This document shows positions 16,289 to 24,511 of a stretch of 64,000 nucleotides of DNA, in pieces (the first letter of the stretch is position 1; every line of letters starts with the position of its first letter). This DNA is from Roseomonas fluvialis (GTDB lineage: Bacteria > Pseudomonadota > Alphaproteobacteria > Acetobacterales > Acetobacteraceae): positions 4,489,001 through 4,553,000 of the forward strand of contig NZ_AP025637.1 in assembly GCF_022846615.1 (NCBI RefSeq), read 5' to 3'. The translations under genes were made by a program, and so were the position numbers. The notes below the pieces were generated by a model. That model did no database searches. It was not told the origin of the DNA and saw nothing but the letters and a program-made list of their open reading frames with translations.

Positions 16289-16866
16289 CACGCTGACTCA
16301 CCGTTCGGCCTGGGCCTGATCAGCCCGCCGGAACCAGGTGGACGACCGCATCGCGGCATGGCCAACACGCCGTCATCGAGAATGGTCTCGTCCTCCTGAG
16401 CCCTTGCCGCCGCAGGCGGGATGTTGGTGCAGCCGCAGGCGCGGCGACCGGATGTGAGGTTGATACGTGCACGGGCGCGGATCAGCAGATGGGCTCAGAC
16501 CTGAGGTTCAGGGCGGGATGCGGGCCGGCGCAGGCCAGCCACGGTTTCGGGCTGCACTGGCTGCCATCGTCTTCTCGGCAGACATGCCGGGCAGCCGCCG
16601 TGCGGCCTCTCTGTCGGCTGGTCTGGCGTCGTCCGGCCTATGGCCAGCAACGGCTTCGCCGACCTTCTTCCCCTGCGCCACCACCCCACGCGGCAAGCCG
16701 CGTGGGGGCCCCGGTTTTCCGCGCATTCCTCGCGAGGCAAGAAGCTCGGCTGCCGCCGTCCTCCGCTGCGCTGCGGCCCTGCGGGTGCAAGCCGGCCGGC
16801 CGACGCCTCTCGACCGCCGTCGAGGCCGCATCGGGCGGCTTCGCACAGCAGTCAGGAGATACGACG
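16289..16866. other. non-coding stretch between IS110 transposase and DUF736 gene
   Basis: No credible gene. The first 200 bases probably include the right end of the IS110 element. Copy C of the structured repeat lies at 16664-16779 and a short hairpin (GCCGC-ATCGG-GCGGC, 16825-16839) precedes the DUF736 gene. Confidence 0.5.
16664..16779. repeat. structured repeat, copy C
   Basis: Outer arms are one base shorter on both sides, CTTCTT (16664-16669) and AAGAAG (16739-16744). The inner hairpin is CCCCACGCGGC-AA-GCCGCGTGGGG (16684-16707), perfect over 11 bp, with TGCGC/GCGCA extending it. The palindrome CCTCGCGAGG is at 16728-16737, and the shared GCTGCGCTGCGGCCC block ends at 16779. Confidence 0.7.
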
Positions 16867-17166
16867 ATGGCTCAGATCGGCAGCTTCACCCGCGGCGAGG
16901 ACGGCAGCTTCAACGGCACGATCCGCACGCTGAACATCAACGTCAAGGCAACCATCCGCCCGGTCGCCAAGGACGGCGAGCGCAGCCCCGACTACCGGGT
17001 CACCGTCGGCGGCGTCGAACTCGGCGCCGGCTGGAGCAAGGCGGCGAAGGACACCGGCACCGAATACGTGTCGGTCAAGCTCGACGATCCGTCCTTCAAC
17101 GCCCCGGTCTACGCCAGTCTGGTGGCGGGCGAGAACGGCGAGCACCGCCTGATCTGGTCGCGCTGA
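16867..17166 (+). CDS. DUF736-family protein (first copy)
   Basis: 99 residues, all within the DUF736 family: it starts MAQIGSFTRGEDGSFNGTI, has the strand-rich centre SPDYRVTVGGVELGAGWSK, and ends [12 protein letters not shown] followed by HRLIWSR. DUF736 proteins are small, probably beta-rich, and common on alphaproteobacterial plasmids and ICEs; their biochemical role is unknown. AGGAG lies 8 bases before the ATG, and the longer upstream open frame runs through the structured repeat and is rejected. A paralogue follows after 139 bp. Confidence 0.9.
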   Translation: MAQIGSFTRGEDGSFNGTIRTLNINVKATIRPVAKDGERSPDYRVTVGGVELGAGWSKAAKDTGTEYVSVKLDDPSFNAPVYASLVAGENGEHRLIWSR

Positions 17167-17176
17167 CCGCGGCCAC

Positions 17177-17203
17177 GGACGCTCCGCCGCCGGCGGAGCG
17201 TCC
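17177..17203 (+). terminator. terminator-like hairpin after first DUF736 gene
   Basis: GGACGCTCCGCC and GGCGGAGCGTCC pair perfectly over 12 bp around the loop GCC, 11 bases after the stop. No T-tract follows, so it may stabilise or separate transcripts rather than stop transcription by the intrinsic mechanism. Confidence 0.5.
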
Positions 17204-17263
17204 GATCTGCGCGCTACAGCCCTCCGGATCCCACAAGCACCTTGACCTGAAACCCTCATGTGA

Positions 17264-17282
17264 GGCCGCGATGGGCGCGGCC
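17264..17282 (+). promoter_or_regulatory. leader hairpin before second DUF736 gene
   Basis: The 19-mer GGCCGCGATGGGCGCGGCC, identical to the one at 12989-13007, folds with a 7-bp stem and ends 23 bases before the ATG. Confidence 0.55.
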
Positions 17283-17305
17283 CGATCGACAGACAGGAGA
17301 CAGTC

Positions 17306-17623
17306 ATGGCGACCATCGGCACCTTCACCCGCACCGGCGACGGCTTCACCGGCACGGTCTCAACGCTCACCCTCGACGCCAAGGTCCAGGTCCGGCCGGC
17401 CGAGAAGAGCAGCGACAAGGCCCCCGACTTCCGCATCTTCGCCGGCCGCGCCGAGATCGGGGCGGCGTGGAAGAAGACCTCGAACGAGGGCCGCGACTAC
17501 CTCTCGGTCAAGCTCGACGACCCGTCCCTGCCGGCGCCGATCCTGGCGAACCTCTTCGAGATGGAGGGCGGCGAGTTCGAGCTGATCTGGTCCCGCCCTA
17601 ACGGCAACCGCAGCAGGGAGTGA
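17306..17623 (+). CDS. DUF736-family protein (second copy)
   Basis: 105 residues, clearly paralogous to the preceding gene: [20 protein letters not shown] at the start, [19 protein letters not shown] in the middle, and the shared [20 protein letters not shown] followed by FELIWSRPN. Function unknown; DUF736 genes often occur in tandem in these elements. AGGAG precedes the ATG. A terminator-like hairpin follows the stop and separates it from the defence trio starting at 17726. Confidence 0.9.
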   Translation: MATIGTFTRTGDGFTGTVSTLTLDAKVQVRPAEKSSDKAPDFRIFAGRAEIGAAWKKTSNEGRDYLSVKLDDPSLPAPILANLFEMEGGEFELIWSRPNGNRSRE

Positions 17624-17633
17624 ACGGCCAACG

Positions 17634-17659
17634 GCGCCCCGCCCGGGAGGGCGGGGCGC
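17634..17659 (+). terminator. terminator-like hairpin after second DUF736 gene
   Basis: GCGCCCCGCC (17634-17643) pairs with GGCGGGGCGC (17650-17659) around a 6-base loop, 11 bases after the stop codon. No T-tract follows. It marks the boundary between backbone and the helicase-methylase-ATPase island. Confidence 0.5.
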
Positions 17660-17670
17660 GCCCGCCTCGA

Positions 17671-17736
17671 GTTGTTATCACCTGTTAAGATTGACCCTTG
17701 ACGCGTCCAGGCGGTCGATTTTAACATGTGTTATAT
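17671..17736 (+). promoter_or_regulatory. promoter and paired operator-like sites of the defence trio
   Basis: A candidate promoter has -35 TTGACG (17698-17703) and -10 TTTAAC (17720-17725), spacer 16. It is framed by two related sites in opposite orientation: TGTTATCACCTGTTAA (reverse TTAACAGGTGATAACA, about 17672-17687) and TTAACATGTGTTATA (17721-17735), which contains TAACA-TG-TGTTA. The second covers the -10 and the start codon, so a repressor bound there would block expression. The XRE domain of the encoded helicase is an obvious candidate binder (inference). Confidence 0.5.
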
Positions 17737-20700
17737 GGCGACCGCAGACAACTATCCAGACGACATCCGGCAGCTCAGAAAGAGCCTTGGCCTGACCCAG
17801 GCGGCGTTCGCGGCCTTGCTTGGCGTTACCAATGTTACCGTCAGCCGCTGGGAGTCCGGAGCGTTCGTCCCCGACAAACGGGCCATCACCGGGATCAAAG
17901 CCCTCGCCGACCAGAACCGCGTCAAGCCCGAAATCCCGCCTGGCCCAGCCCGTACGCCGGAGCTCGATTTTACCGCCGACCCCAACGCAGTAGCAGCCGT
18001 CGCTGAGGCCGCGCGCCTGTCTTTTGGGCACCTCGCCAGCCCTACCTTCGCCACCGAGGTCTCGCTGATCGACCCGCTGCCTCACCAGCGGGTCGCGGTC
18101 TACGAGCATCTTCTGGCGCAGTGGCCGCTTCGGTTCCTGCTCGCCGACGACGCCGGGGCTGGCAAGACGATCATGACCGGTCTCGCGGTGCAGGAGCTTC
18201 GAACGCGTCGCCTTGCACGACGCGTCCTCGTCGTCGCGCCGGCCGGACTTCTCGGCAACTGGGAGCGAGAGATGCGGTCTCTCTTCCGCATCCGCGCCAA
18301 AGCGATCCGCAGCGCAGACCTCGCGCGTGGCAATCCATTCCTCGGACCCGAGTCAGATTTCATCGTCGTCAGCATCGACACGCTGCGGTCGCCACGGATG
18401 TTCGACGCGCTGCGTCAGGCCGGTGCCGGCGGACACCCCTACGACCTCGTCGTGGTGGACGAGGCACACAAGCTCGCGGCCGACCGCGACCCCGATATGC
18501 GCGTCATCAAGCGCGAACGCTACTTGCTGGGCGAGGCGCTGGCTGGGACGCCCAGCAAGCCCGAGTGGGACCTCGGTTGGAAGGCCCCGTCGCTGCTCCT
18601 CCTGACGGCCACCCCACACATGGGCAAGGAATACCCCTACTTCGCGCTGTGGCGCCTGCTCGATCCGGACTCCTTCACCACGCCAGAAGCCCTCCGGGCG
18701 TTCCCGCCCGAGCGGCGCGCGCGCCACTTCATCCGGCGCACCAAGGAGGAGATGGTCACCCTCGATGGCCGACCGCTATATCCGGCACGCCGGTGCGACA
18801 CGCTCGGCTTCGATCTCTCGCCGCCGGAACGCGATCTGTACGACGGCGCGACCAGTTACATCCGGACACTCTACAACAGCGCCTCCGGCCTCAACCGCTC
18901 CGCAGCGCGGCTCGCGATGGCGGTGTTCCAGCGTCGCCTGGCCAGCTCCACCGCTGCACTTCGCGCGTCGCTTCGTCGGCGGTCCGAGCGCCTGTCTGCC
19001 ATGATCGCGCTGGTTGAGGCCGACGGCCCCGAGGCTCTCCAGCGCGCGCAGGACATTGCCGCGCGGCGCGCGACGGACCAAGGCGATCTGCTCGACCGCA
19101 CGACGGCCGACGAAGACGCGGCCGACGGCGGCGAGGCGCACGAAGCCGCAGAGGCGACCGCGCTCGACGCGACCACCGCAACGACACTCGCCGAACTGAT
19201 CGTCGAGCGAGACACGGTGGACGATCTCGTCCAGCAGGCCGACGCGATCCTCAAGCGCGGCAACGAAGCGAAGTTCGACAAGCTCCTCGAAACGATGCGT
19301 GATCCACGCTTCCGGGACGAGAAGCTGCTCATCTTCACCGAACACCGCGACACGGCGAACTACCTGTCCGACCGGCTGGAGGCGATCGGCTACACCGGCC
19401 AGGTGGCCCAGCTCCATGGCGGGATGGACTACGTTGAGCGAGACCGCCAAGTCGCGTCGTTCCGCACACCGCATGCCGATGGCGGGGCGAAATACCTTGT
19501 CGGCACCGATGCCGCGGGCGAGGGCGTGAACCTTCAGTTCTGTTGGCTGATGGTCAACTACGACATCCCGTGGAACCCGGCCCGGCTCGAGCAGCGAATG
19601 GGCCGGATCCACCGCTACGGCCAGAAGAAGGAGCAAGTGTTCATCGCCAACCTCGTCGCGTCCGACACGCGCGAGGGGCGGGTGATGGGCACGCTGCTGC
19701 GCAAGCTTGAGGAAATCCGCCAGGCGCTCGGCTCCGACAAGGTGTTCGACGTCATCGGGCGCCTGTTCGAGAACGTGCCCCTGCGAACCTACCTCGAACG
19801 CTCGATGGAGGGCGAGGACGTCACCGAGACGCTTGGCGGTCAGCTCACGTCTGAGCAAGCGCGCGCGCTGCTGGCCCGCGAGCGAGCCGTCTATGGTCCG
19901 GGCGGCGACGTGAAGTCGCTGCTGCCCCGCATGCAGGAGGATATCGAGCGCGAGCGCTACCTGCGCCTCATGCCGGGCTACATGCAGTCGCTGGTGGAGC
20001 GGGCCGCGCCGCTGCTTGATCTGCGGATGGTGCCCGACGCGGCAGGCGCCACCTTCCACCTCGCAGCCTCCGCTCGGGGCGCGCTCGACCCTCTGACGTC
20101 GGCGCTGGAAAGCTATCCGGCCGAGGTCCAGGACCGCATGACCTTCATCCGTCCCGGTCCCGGTGAGGCGGCCATCTGGCTGCATCCTGGCGAGCCTGTC
20201 TTCGACGCGCTCGCCGAGCGGATCGCCGAGCGCTTTGGCAACGAGGCGCTGCGCGGCGGTGTCTTTGTTGATCCGACGGCGACCGAGGACTGGCTCTTCC
20301 ATCTCGCGACGGTGCCGATCCTCGGCGGGCCGGACCGGCGCGTGATCGACCTCCGCCTCGTGGCACTCAGGCAGGCGGCGAGCGGTGCCATCGAGCCTTG
20401 CGCCGTGGAGCATCTGCTGCTGCTACGCCCAGCGCCCGGTTTGGCGCCGGGTGCCTACCAAGCCGCGCGCGCCTCCCGGATGCTGGCCGAGGATGCCGCG
20501 CGCTACCTGCGCGAGATCGAGGCTGTGCGGGTGATCGGCGAGCATCGCGATCGGCTGCTCACCGATCTGCCCGAACGGCGCCGCCTGATCGCGGTTGGCT
20601 TCGGCCAACATGAGGTCGAGCTCCTTCGCCGGCGCAAGAGCCTGAAGGAGGCCGTCGAGGCTGGCCGCGCGCAGGCGACGATGGAGTTCGAGGCGGTGAA

Positions 20701-21247
20701 GGGCCAACTCGCGGCGCTGAAGGCCGCGCGCGAGGCGAAGCTTGCCTACATCGACGCCGAGCCGGACGCCATTGCGCTTGGCGACATCCGTTTCCTCGCC
20801 CACGCCCTGGTAGTCCCCTCCTTCGATACCGCGGAGAAGGAGCAGCACGAGGAGCGAATCGAGACCGCGGCGATGCGCTTCGCCATGGCCTACGAGAAGT
20901 CCTTCGGCGCGGCAGTGCGCGATGTGTCGAAGCCCGCACTCGCACGGTTGGCCGGCCTCGGCGACTGGCCAGGCTTCGATGTCCTCTCTCAGCGTGATGC
21001 CGAAGGCAACCGCTGCATCGAGGTGAAGGGCCGGGCCGGCGCCGGCGACGTCGCGCTCCAGGCGAACGAATGGGCAAAGGCCGCCAACCTGCGCGACCGC
21101 TACTGGCTCTATGTCGTGCTCGGCTGCGCCTCGGCCTCGCCGACACTGCTCCGCATCCAGGACCCCTTCGGCCGTCTCACCGGTGCACACAGGGGCGACA
21201 TGACGCTTCGCCTCGGCGATCTGCGCGCCGCCGCAGAACAGGATTGA
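17726..21247 (+). CDS. XRE-SNF2 helicase-DUF3883 fusion (DrmD-like defence protein)
   Basis: 1173 residues. An XRE helix-turn-helix comes first (about 12-60: LGLTQAAFAALLGVTNVTVS). The SNF2-type helicase follows with Walker A DDAGAGKT (about 140), DEAH (about 245) and motif VI QRMGRIHRYGQ (about 623). A C-terminal DUF3883 domain (about 1090-1160) has the nuclease-like IEVKG and NEWAKAANLRDRYWLYVVLG. The helicase part resembles DrmD of class 1 DISARM; the N-terminal XRE fusion is unusual and may give self-regulation. ATG 17726 or 17735 could be the start. Neither has a ribosome site, and the -10 box lies at 17720-17725, so a leaderless message is possible. The next gene begins 7 bases after the stop. 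Confidence 0.85.
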   Translation: MCYMATADNYPDDIRQLRKSLGLTQAAFAALLGVTNVTVSRWESGAFVPDKRAITGIKALADQNRVKPEIPPGPARTPELDFTADPNAVAAVAEAARLSFGHLASPTFATEVSLIDPLPHQRVAVYEHLLAQWPLRFLLADDAGAGKTIMTGLAVQELRTRRLARRVLVVAPAGLLGNWEREMRSLFRIRAKAIRSADLARGNPFLGPESDFIVVSIDTLRSPRMFDALRQAGAGGHPYDLVVVDEAHKLAADRDPDMRVIKRERYLLGEALAGTPSKPEWDLGWKAPSLLLLTATPHMGKEYPYFALWRLLDPDSFTTPEALRAFPPERRARHFIRRTKEEMVTLDGRPLYPARRCDTLGFDLSPPERDLYDGATSYIRTLYNSASGLNRSAARLAMAVFQRRLASSTAALRASLRRRSERLSAMIALVEADGPEALQRAQDIAARRATDQGDLLDRTTADEDAADGGEAHEAAEATALDATTATTLAELIVERDTVDDLVQQADAILKRGNEAKFDKLLETMRDPRFRDEKLLIFTEHRDTANYLSDRLEAIGYTGQVAQLHGGMDYVERDRQVASFRTPHADGGAKYLVGTDAAGEGVNLQFCWLMVNYDIPWNPARLEQRMGRIHRYGQKKEQVFIANLVASDTREGRVMGTLLRKLEEIRQALGSDKVFDVIGRLFENVPLRTYLERSMEGEDVTETLGGQLTSEQARALLARERAVYGPGGDVKSLLPRMQEDIERERYLRLMPGYMQSLVERAAPLLDLRMVPDAAGATFHLAASARGALDPLTSALESYPAEVQDRMTFIRPGPGEAAIWLHPGEPVFDALAERIAERFGNEALRGGVFVDPTATEDWLFHLATVPILGGPDRRVIDLRLVALRQAASGAIEPCAVEHLLLLRPAPGLAPGAYQAARASRMLAEDAARYLREIEAVRVIGEHRDRLLTDLPERRRLIAVGFGQHEVELLRRRKSLKEAVEAGRAQATMEFEAVKGQLAALKAAREAKLAYIDAEPDAIALGDIRFLAHALVVPSFDTAEKEQHEERIETAAMRFAMAYEKSFGAAVRDVSKPALARLAGLGDWPGFDVLSQRDAEGNRCIEVKGRAGAGDVALQANEWAKAANLRDRYWLYVVLGCASASPTLLRIQDPFGRLTGAHRGDMTLRLGDLRAAAEQD

Positions 21248-21254
21248 ACCCGCC

Positions 21255-24200
21255 ATGACCAAGCGCCTGATCGAGACCGCCTTCCCCCTCGCCGAAGCCT
21301 CGGCCGCGTCGCTGCACGAGAAGAACATGCGGCACGGCCATATCTCGACGCTGCACCTGTGGCCAGCGCGCCGGCCGCTGGCTGCCAGCCGTGCTGCCAT
21401 AGCCGCGGCGCTGCTGCCTGATCCGGGGAATGACGAGGCGCGCAACGAGCTGGTGCGCAAACTCGGCGGCCGCCTCGTGAAGAAGACCAAGGCCGCCGGT
21501 GCCGGCAAGGAACAGGCGAAGCTGGAGGCCCAAGGCGGCATTCTGTGGTGGGGCAGCGAATCCGGTCCCGACCTCGCATGGTTCCGCGACCGCATCCGCG
21601 CGGCGCATGGCGGCCGCGCGCCACGCGTGCTGGACCCCTTCGCCGGCGGAGGGGCGATTCCGCTGGAGGCGTTGCGTCTGGGCTGTGAGGTGGAGGCGCG
21701 CGACCTGAACCCGGTCGCGTGGTTCATCCTGAAATGCACGCTGGACTACCCGCAGCGCATCGGCGGCGAGCGGCGGCCCTTGCCCTCCTTCGCGCTGAAG
21801 GACCGCGCGTTGATGGACGCCTTCCTCAAGGCTCACGGCTTCACCGGTGCGCGCCTGGCCTCGGCGATCGCGCGCGCTGCCGGCGAGGACCCGACAACCG
21901 ACATGTTCCAGGACCCGGCACGGCCCTGGTTGCGGGCCGATCTTGGCTGGCATGTGCGCGCCTGGGGCGGCTGGGTGCTGGATCAGGCGCGTCGCGCGCT
22001 GGCCGCGCGCTACCCGACCTATGCCGAATGGACCGTCCCGGGCGCGGCGGGGCGGATCTGCGCCCGACCGCCGGTGCTGCTGACGCCGGATACGGCTGGC
22101 CAGGTCAGCGCGGCGGCCTTGAACGCCGGGATGTCGCCTGCCGATCTGGCTGACGCGCGCAATCCCCGCTGGTTGGCCACGCCGACGGTGGCCTATCTCT
22201 GGGCACGCACGGTGCGCTGCAAATCCTGCCGCGCCAGCATTCCGCTGCTCAAGACGCGATGGCTGTGCAAGAGGGAGGGCAAGCGGGTACGGCTGGCTAT
22301 GGAGCCGAACGCCGCGCGCGACGGCGTGACCTTCCGCGTCGAGTCCGACGTGCCGCTGCAGGGGAACAGCGCCGCCGCCCGGCGCGCGGCAGACAGGGCG
22401 CTGGGCGGCGGCACCATGTCCCGCGCCGGCGCGAAGTGCCCGTGCTGCCCGGCGCAGATGACAATGGAAGAAATCCGCTTCGAGGGGCAGGCGAAGCGGC
22501 TCGGCGCCGTCATGACGGCCGTCGTCGTCGATGGCACGAGGAGCAAGGAATACCGCGACCCGACCCCACACGAGCTTGCGATGGCGGCGGTGACCGACGC
22601 GGAATTGGCCGAGGCCTTCGCGTTGATCCCGTTCGGGATGCCGAATGAGCCGCTGCCCGGCAAGGAAGCGCCGGGTATTCGTGTGCCTCTCTATGGCCTT
22701 ACGAAATGGTCCGACCTGTTCGTGCCGCGCCAGCTGCTCGCGCTGGCTACGCTGACGCGCATCGTCCGCACCGTGAAGGAAGCCGCTCTCGAGGCGGGGT
22801 ACCCGGAGACCTGGGCCGAGGCGCTGTGGGCCTACCTCGCGCTCGCCAATGACCGGCAGGCGGACTTTGGTAGCGCGCTTGCGACTTGGACGCTGCTTCG
22901 CGAGACGATCCGGGGCACATTTGGCCGCTTCGCGCTGCCGATGGTCTGGGACTTCACCGAGGTCAACCCCTTCTCCGGCGTCACCGGCGACTACGGCGGT
23001 GCGGTCGAATGGGTAGGCAAGGTCTGCTCGCACCTCGCCGCTATTCCCGCTGACGGGACCCGTCCGGCCGTCACGCGGGGCAGCGCCATGGCCATCGAAG
23101 GACAGTTCGACGCCGTCGTCACCGATCCGCCCTACTACGACGCGATTCCGTATTCCGACCTGATGGACTTCTTCTACATCTGGCTGCGCCGCGCACTGCA
23201 CGGCATGTCGGCGGAGACGGATGCCGCCTTCAACGAGCCACTCGGGCCCAAATGGGACCACGCCGCGAAGGATGGCGAACTGATCGATGACAGCAGTCGG
23301 TTTGGCGGCGACCGCGCGGCCAGCAAGCGCAACTTCGAGGACGGCATGGCGGCCGTGTTTCGGCGCTGCCATGCTGCGTTGAAGCCGGACGGTGTGCTTG
23401 TGATCGTCTTCGCCAACAAGAGCCCGGATGCCTGGGAAACCCTGGTCGGCGCGATTATCCGGGCCGGGTTCGTCGTGGATGGCAGCCTGCCGATCCAAAC
23501 TGAGCGGAGCGCCCGAAACCGTTCAATCAACTCGGCGGCGCTTTCGTCTTCCGTCTGGCTCGTTTGCCGCAAGCGGCTTGCAACCGCGAAGCCCGGCTAC
23601 GATCGACCGGTGCTCGCCGCCATGCGGGCCAACATCACCGAGCAGATGCGCCGCTTCTGGGACGCACACATCCGCGGCCCCGACTTCCTCTGGGCCGCCA
23701 CCGGCCCTGCGCTCGAAGCCTACAGCCGCCATCCGGTGGTGCTCCGCGAGGCCACCACCTCCGGCGAGAAGCAGGCCATGCCAGTGGACGAATTCCTGCG
23801 CGAGGTGCGGCGCCTGGTCGTCGAATTCGCCGTTGGCCGCGTCCTCCGCGAGGACGGCAGTGCCGATGAAGACGCCGCCGCGCTGGACGACATCACCAGC
23901 TACTACCTGCTGCACCGCCAGTCCTTCGGCATGGCGGACACGCCCGTCGGCGCGGCCATTCTCTACGCCATGTCTTGCGGCCTTTCGGACGCCGAGCTTG
24001 CCGACCGCTGGGAGATCTTGGCCCGCGGCAAGGCGAAGGCCCCATCAGGAAACGGCGGCGAAAGCGGCGACGATGTTGGTGAGGACGACACCGACGATGC
24101 GGAGGGCACCGACGACAATGATGCTGATGATGCCGAGGAAGCCGACGAAAGCAGCGGCGGCGGCAGCACCGTGCGCCTGCGCCCTTGGTCCGCCCGCACC

Positions 24201-24488
24201 CGCAAGGCGCTTGGCCTGGAAGGCATCGGCGACCGCCCTGTGCCGCTGATCGATCGGCTGCACCGCATCATGTGGCTGTGGAAGGCCGGCGACGTTGGGA
24301 AAGTGGATGCCTACCTGGCGCAATCCTCCCTCGCGCGCGACCCGCTCTTCGCCGAACTCGTGCAGGCCGTGATCGAGCTGGCGCGGCGCGACGCCAAGGC
24401 TGATGAGCTCACGCTGCTGGAAGCCATCAGCAATCACATCCAGTCGCGCCAGGGCATCGCCGCCGCCCGGCAATCGGCATTGTTCTGA
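21255..24488 (+). CDS. DUF1156 adenine-specific DNA methylase (COG1743-like) with zinc ribbon
   Basis: 1077 residues. The DUF1156 N-terminus (KRLIETAFPLAEASAASLHE, then HISTLHLWPARRPLAA) is followed by the AdoMet motif DPFAGGGAIPLEALRLGCEV (about 128), zinc-ribbon cysteines CKSC (about 321) and CPCC (about 395), and the catalytic motif DPPYYDAIPYSDLMDFFYIW (about 624). A Ser/Asp/Glu-rich linker (about 935-975) precedes a helical tail. This family is annotated elsewhere as 'anti-phage-associated DUF1156' and travels with DUF499 ATPases. It presumably methylates host DNA so that the partner proteins spare it. It lies between the helicase (7-bp gap) and the ATPase (23-bp gap) in one operon. Confidence 0.88.
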   Translation: MTKRLIETAFPLAEASAASLHEKNMRHGHISTLHLWPARRPLAASRAAIAAALLPDPGNDEARNELVRKLGGRLVKKTKAAGAGKEQAKLEAQGGILWWGSESGPDLAWFRDRIRAAHGGRAPRVLDPFAGGGAIPLEALRLGCEVEARDLNPVAWFILKCTLDYPQRIGGERRPLPSFALKDRALMDAFLKAHGFTGARLASAIARAAGEDPTTDMFQDPARPWLRADLGWHVRAWGGWVLDQARRALAARYPTYAEWTVPGAAGRICARPPVLLTPDTAGQVSAAALNAGMSPADLADARNPRWLATPTVAYLWARTVRCKSCRASIPLLKTRWLCKREGKRVRLAMEPNAARDGVTFRVESDVPLQGNSAAARRAADRALGGGTMSRAGAKCPCCPAQMTMEEIRFEGQAKRLGAVMTAVVVDGTRSKEYRDPTPHELAMAAVTDAELAEAFALIPFGMPNEPLPGKEAPGIRVPLYGLTKWSDLFVPRQLLALATLTRIVRTVKEAALEAGYPETWAEALWAYLALANDRQADFGSALATWTLLRETIRGTFGRFALPMVWDFTEVNPFSGVTGDYGGAVEWVGKVCSHLAAIPADGTRPAVTRGSAMAIEGQFDAVVTDPPYYDAIPYSDLMDFFYIWLRRALHGMSAETDAAFNEPLGPKWDHAAKDGELIDDSSRFGGDRAASKRNFEDGMAAVFRRCHAALKPDGVLVIVFANKSPDAWETLVGAIIRAGFVVDGSLPIQTERSARNRSINSAALSSSVWLVCRKRLATAKPGYDRPVLAAMRANITEQMRRFWDAHIRGPDFLWAATGPALEAYSRHPVVLREATTSGEKQAMPVDEFLREVRRLVVEFAVGRVLREDGSADEDAAALDDITSYYLLHRQSFGMADTPVGAAILYAMSCGLSDAELADRWEILARGKAKAPSGNGGESGDDVGEDDTDDAEGTDDNDADDAEEADESSGGGSTVRLRPWSARTRKALGLEGIGDRPVPLIDRLHRIMWLWKAGDVGKVDAYLAQSSLARDPLFAELVQAVIELARRDAKADELTLLEAISNHIQSRQGIAAARQSALF

Positions 24489-24511
24489 GCGCGGGGCAAG
24501 GAAAACCAACG

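Noticed and set aside
18776..20413. 545-codon antisense frame inside the helicase gene
   Set aside because: Same composition effect; the plus-strand frame has clear helicase motifs throughout.
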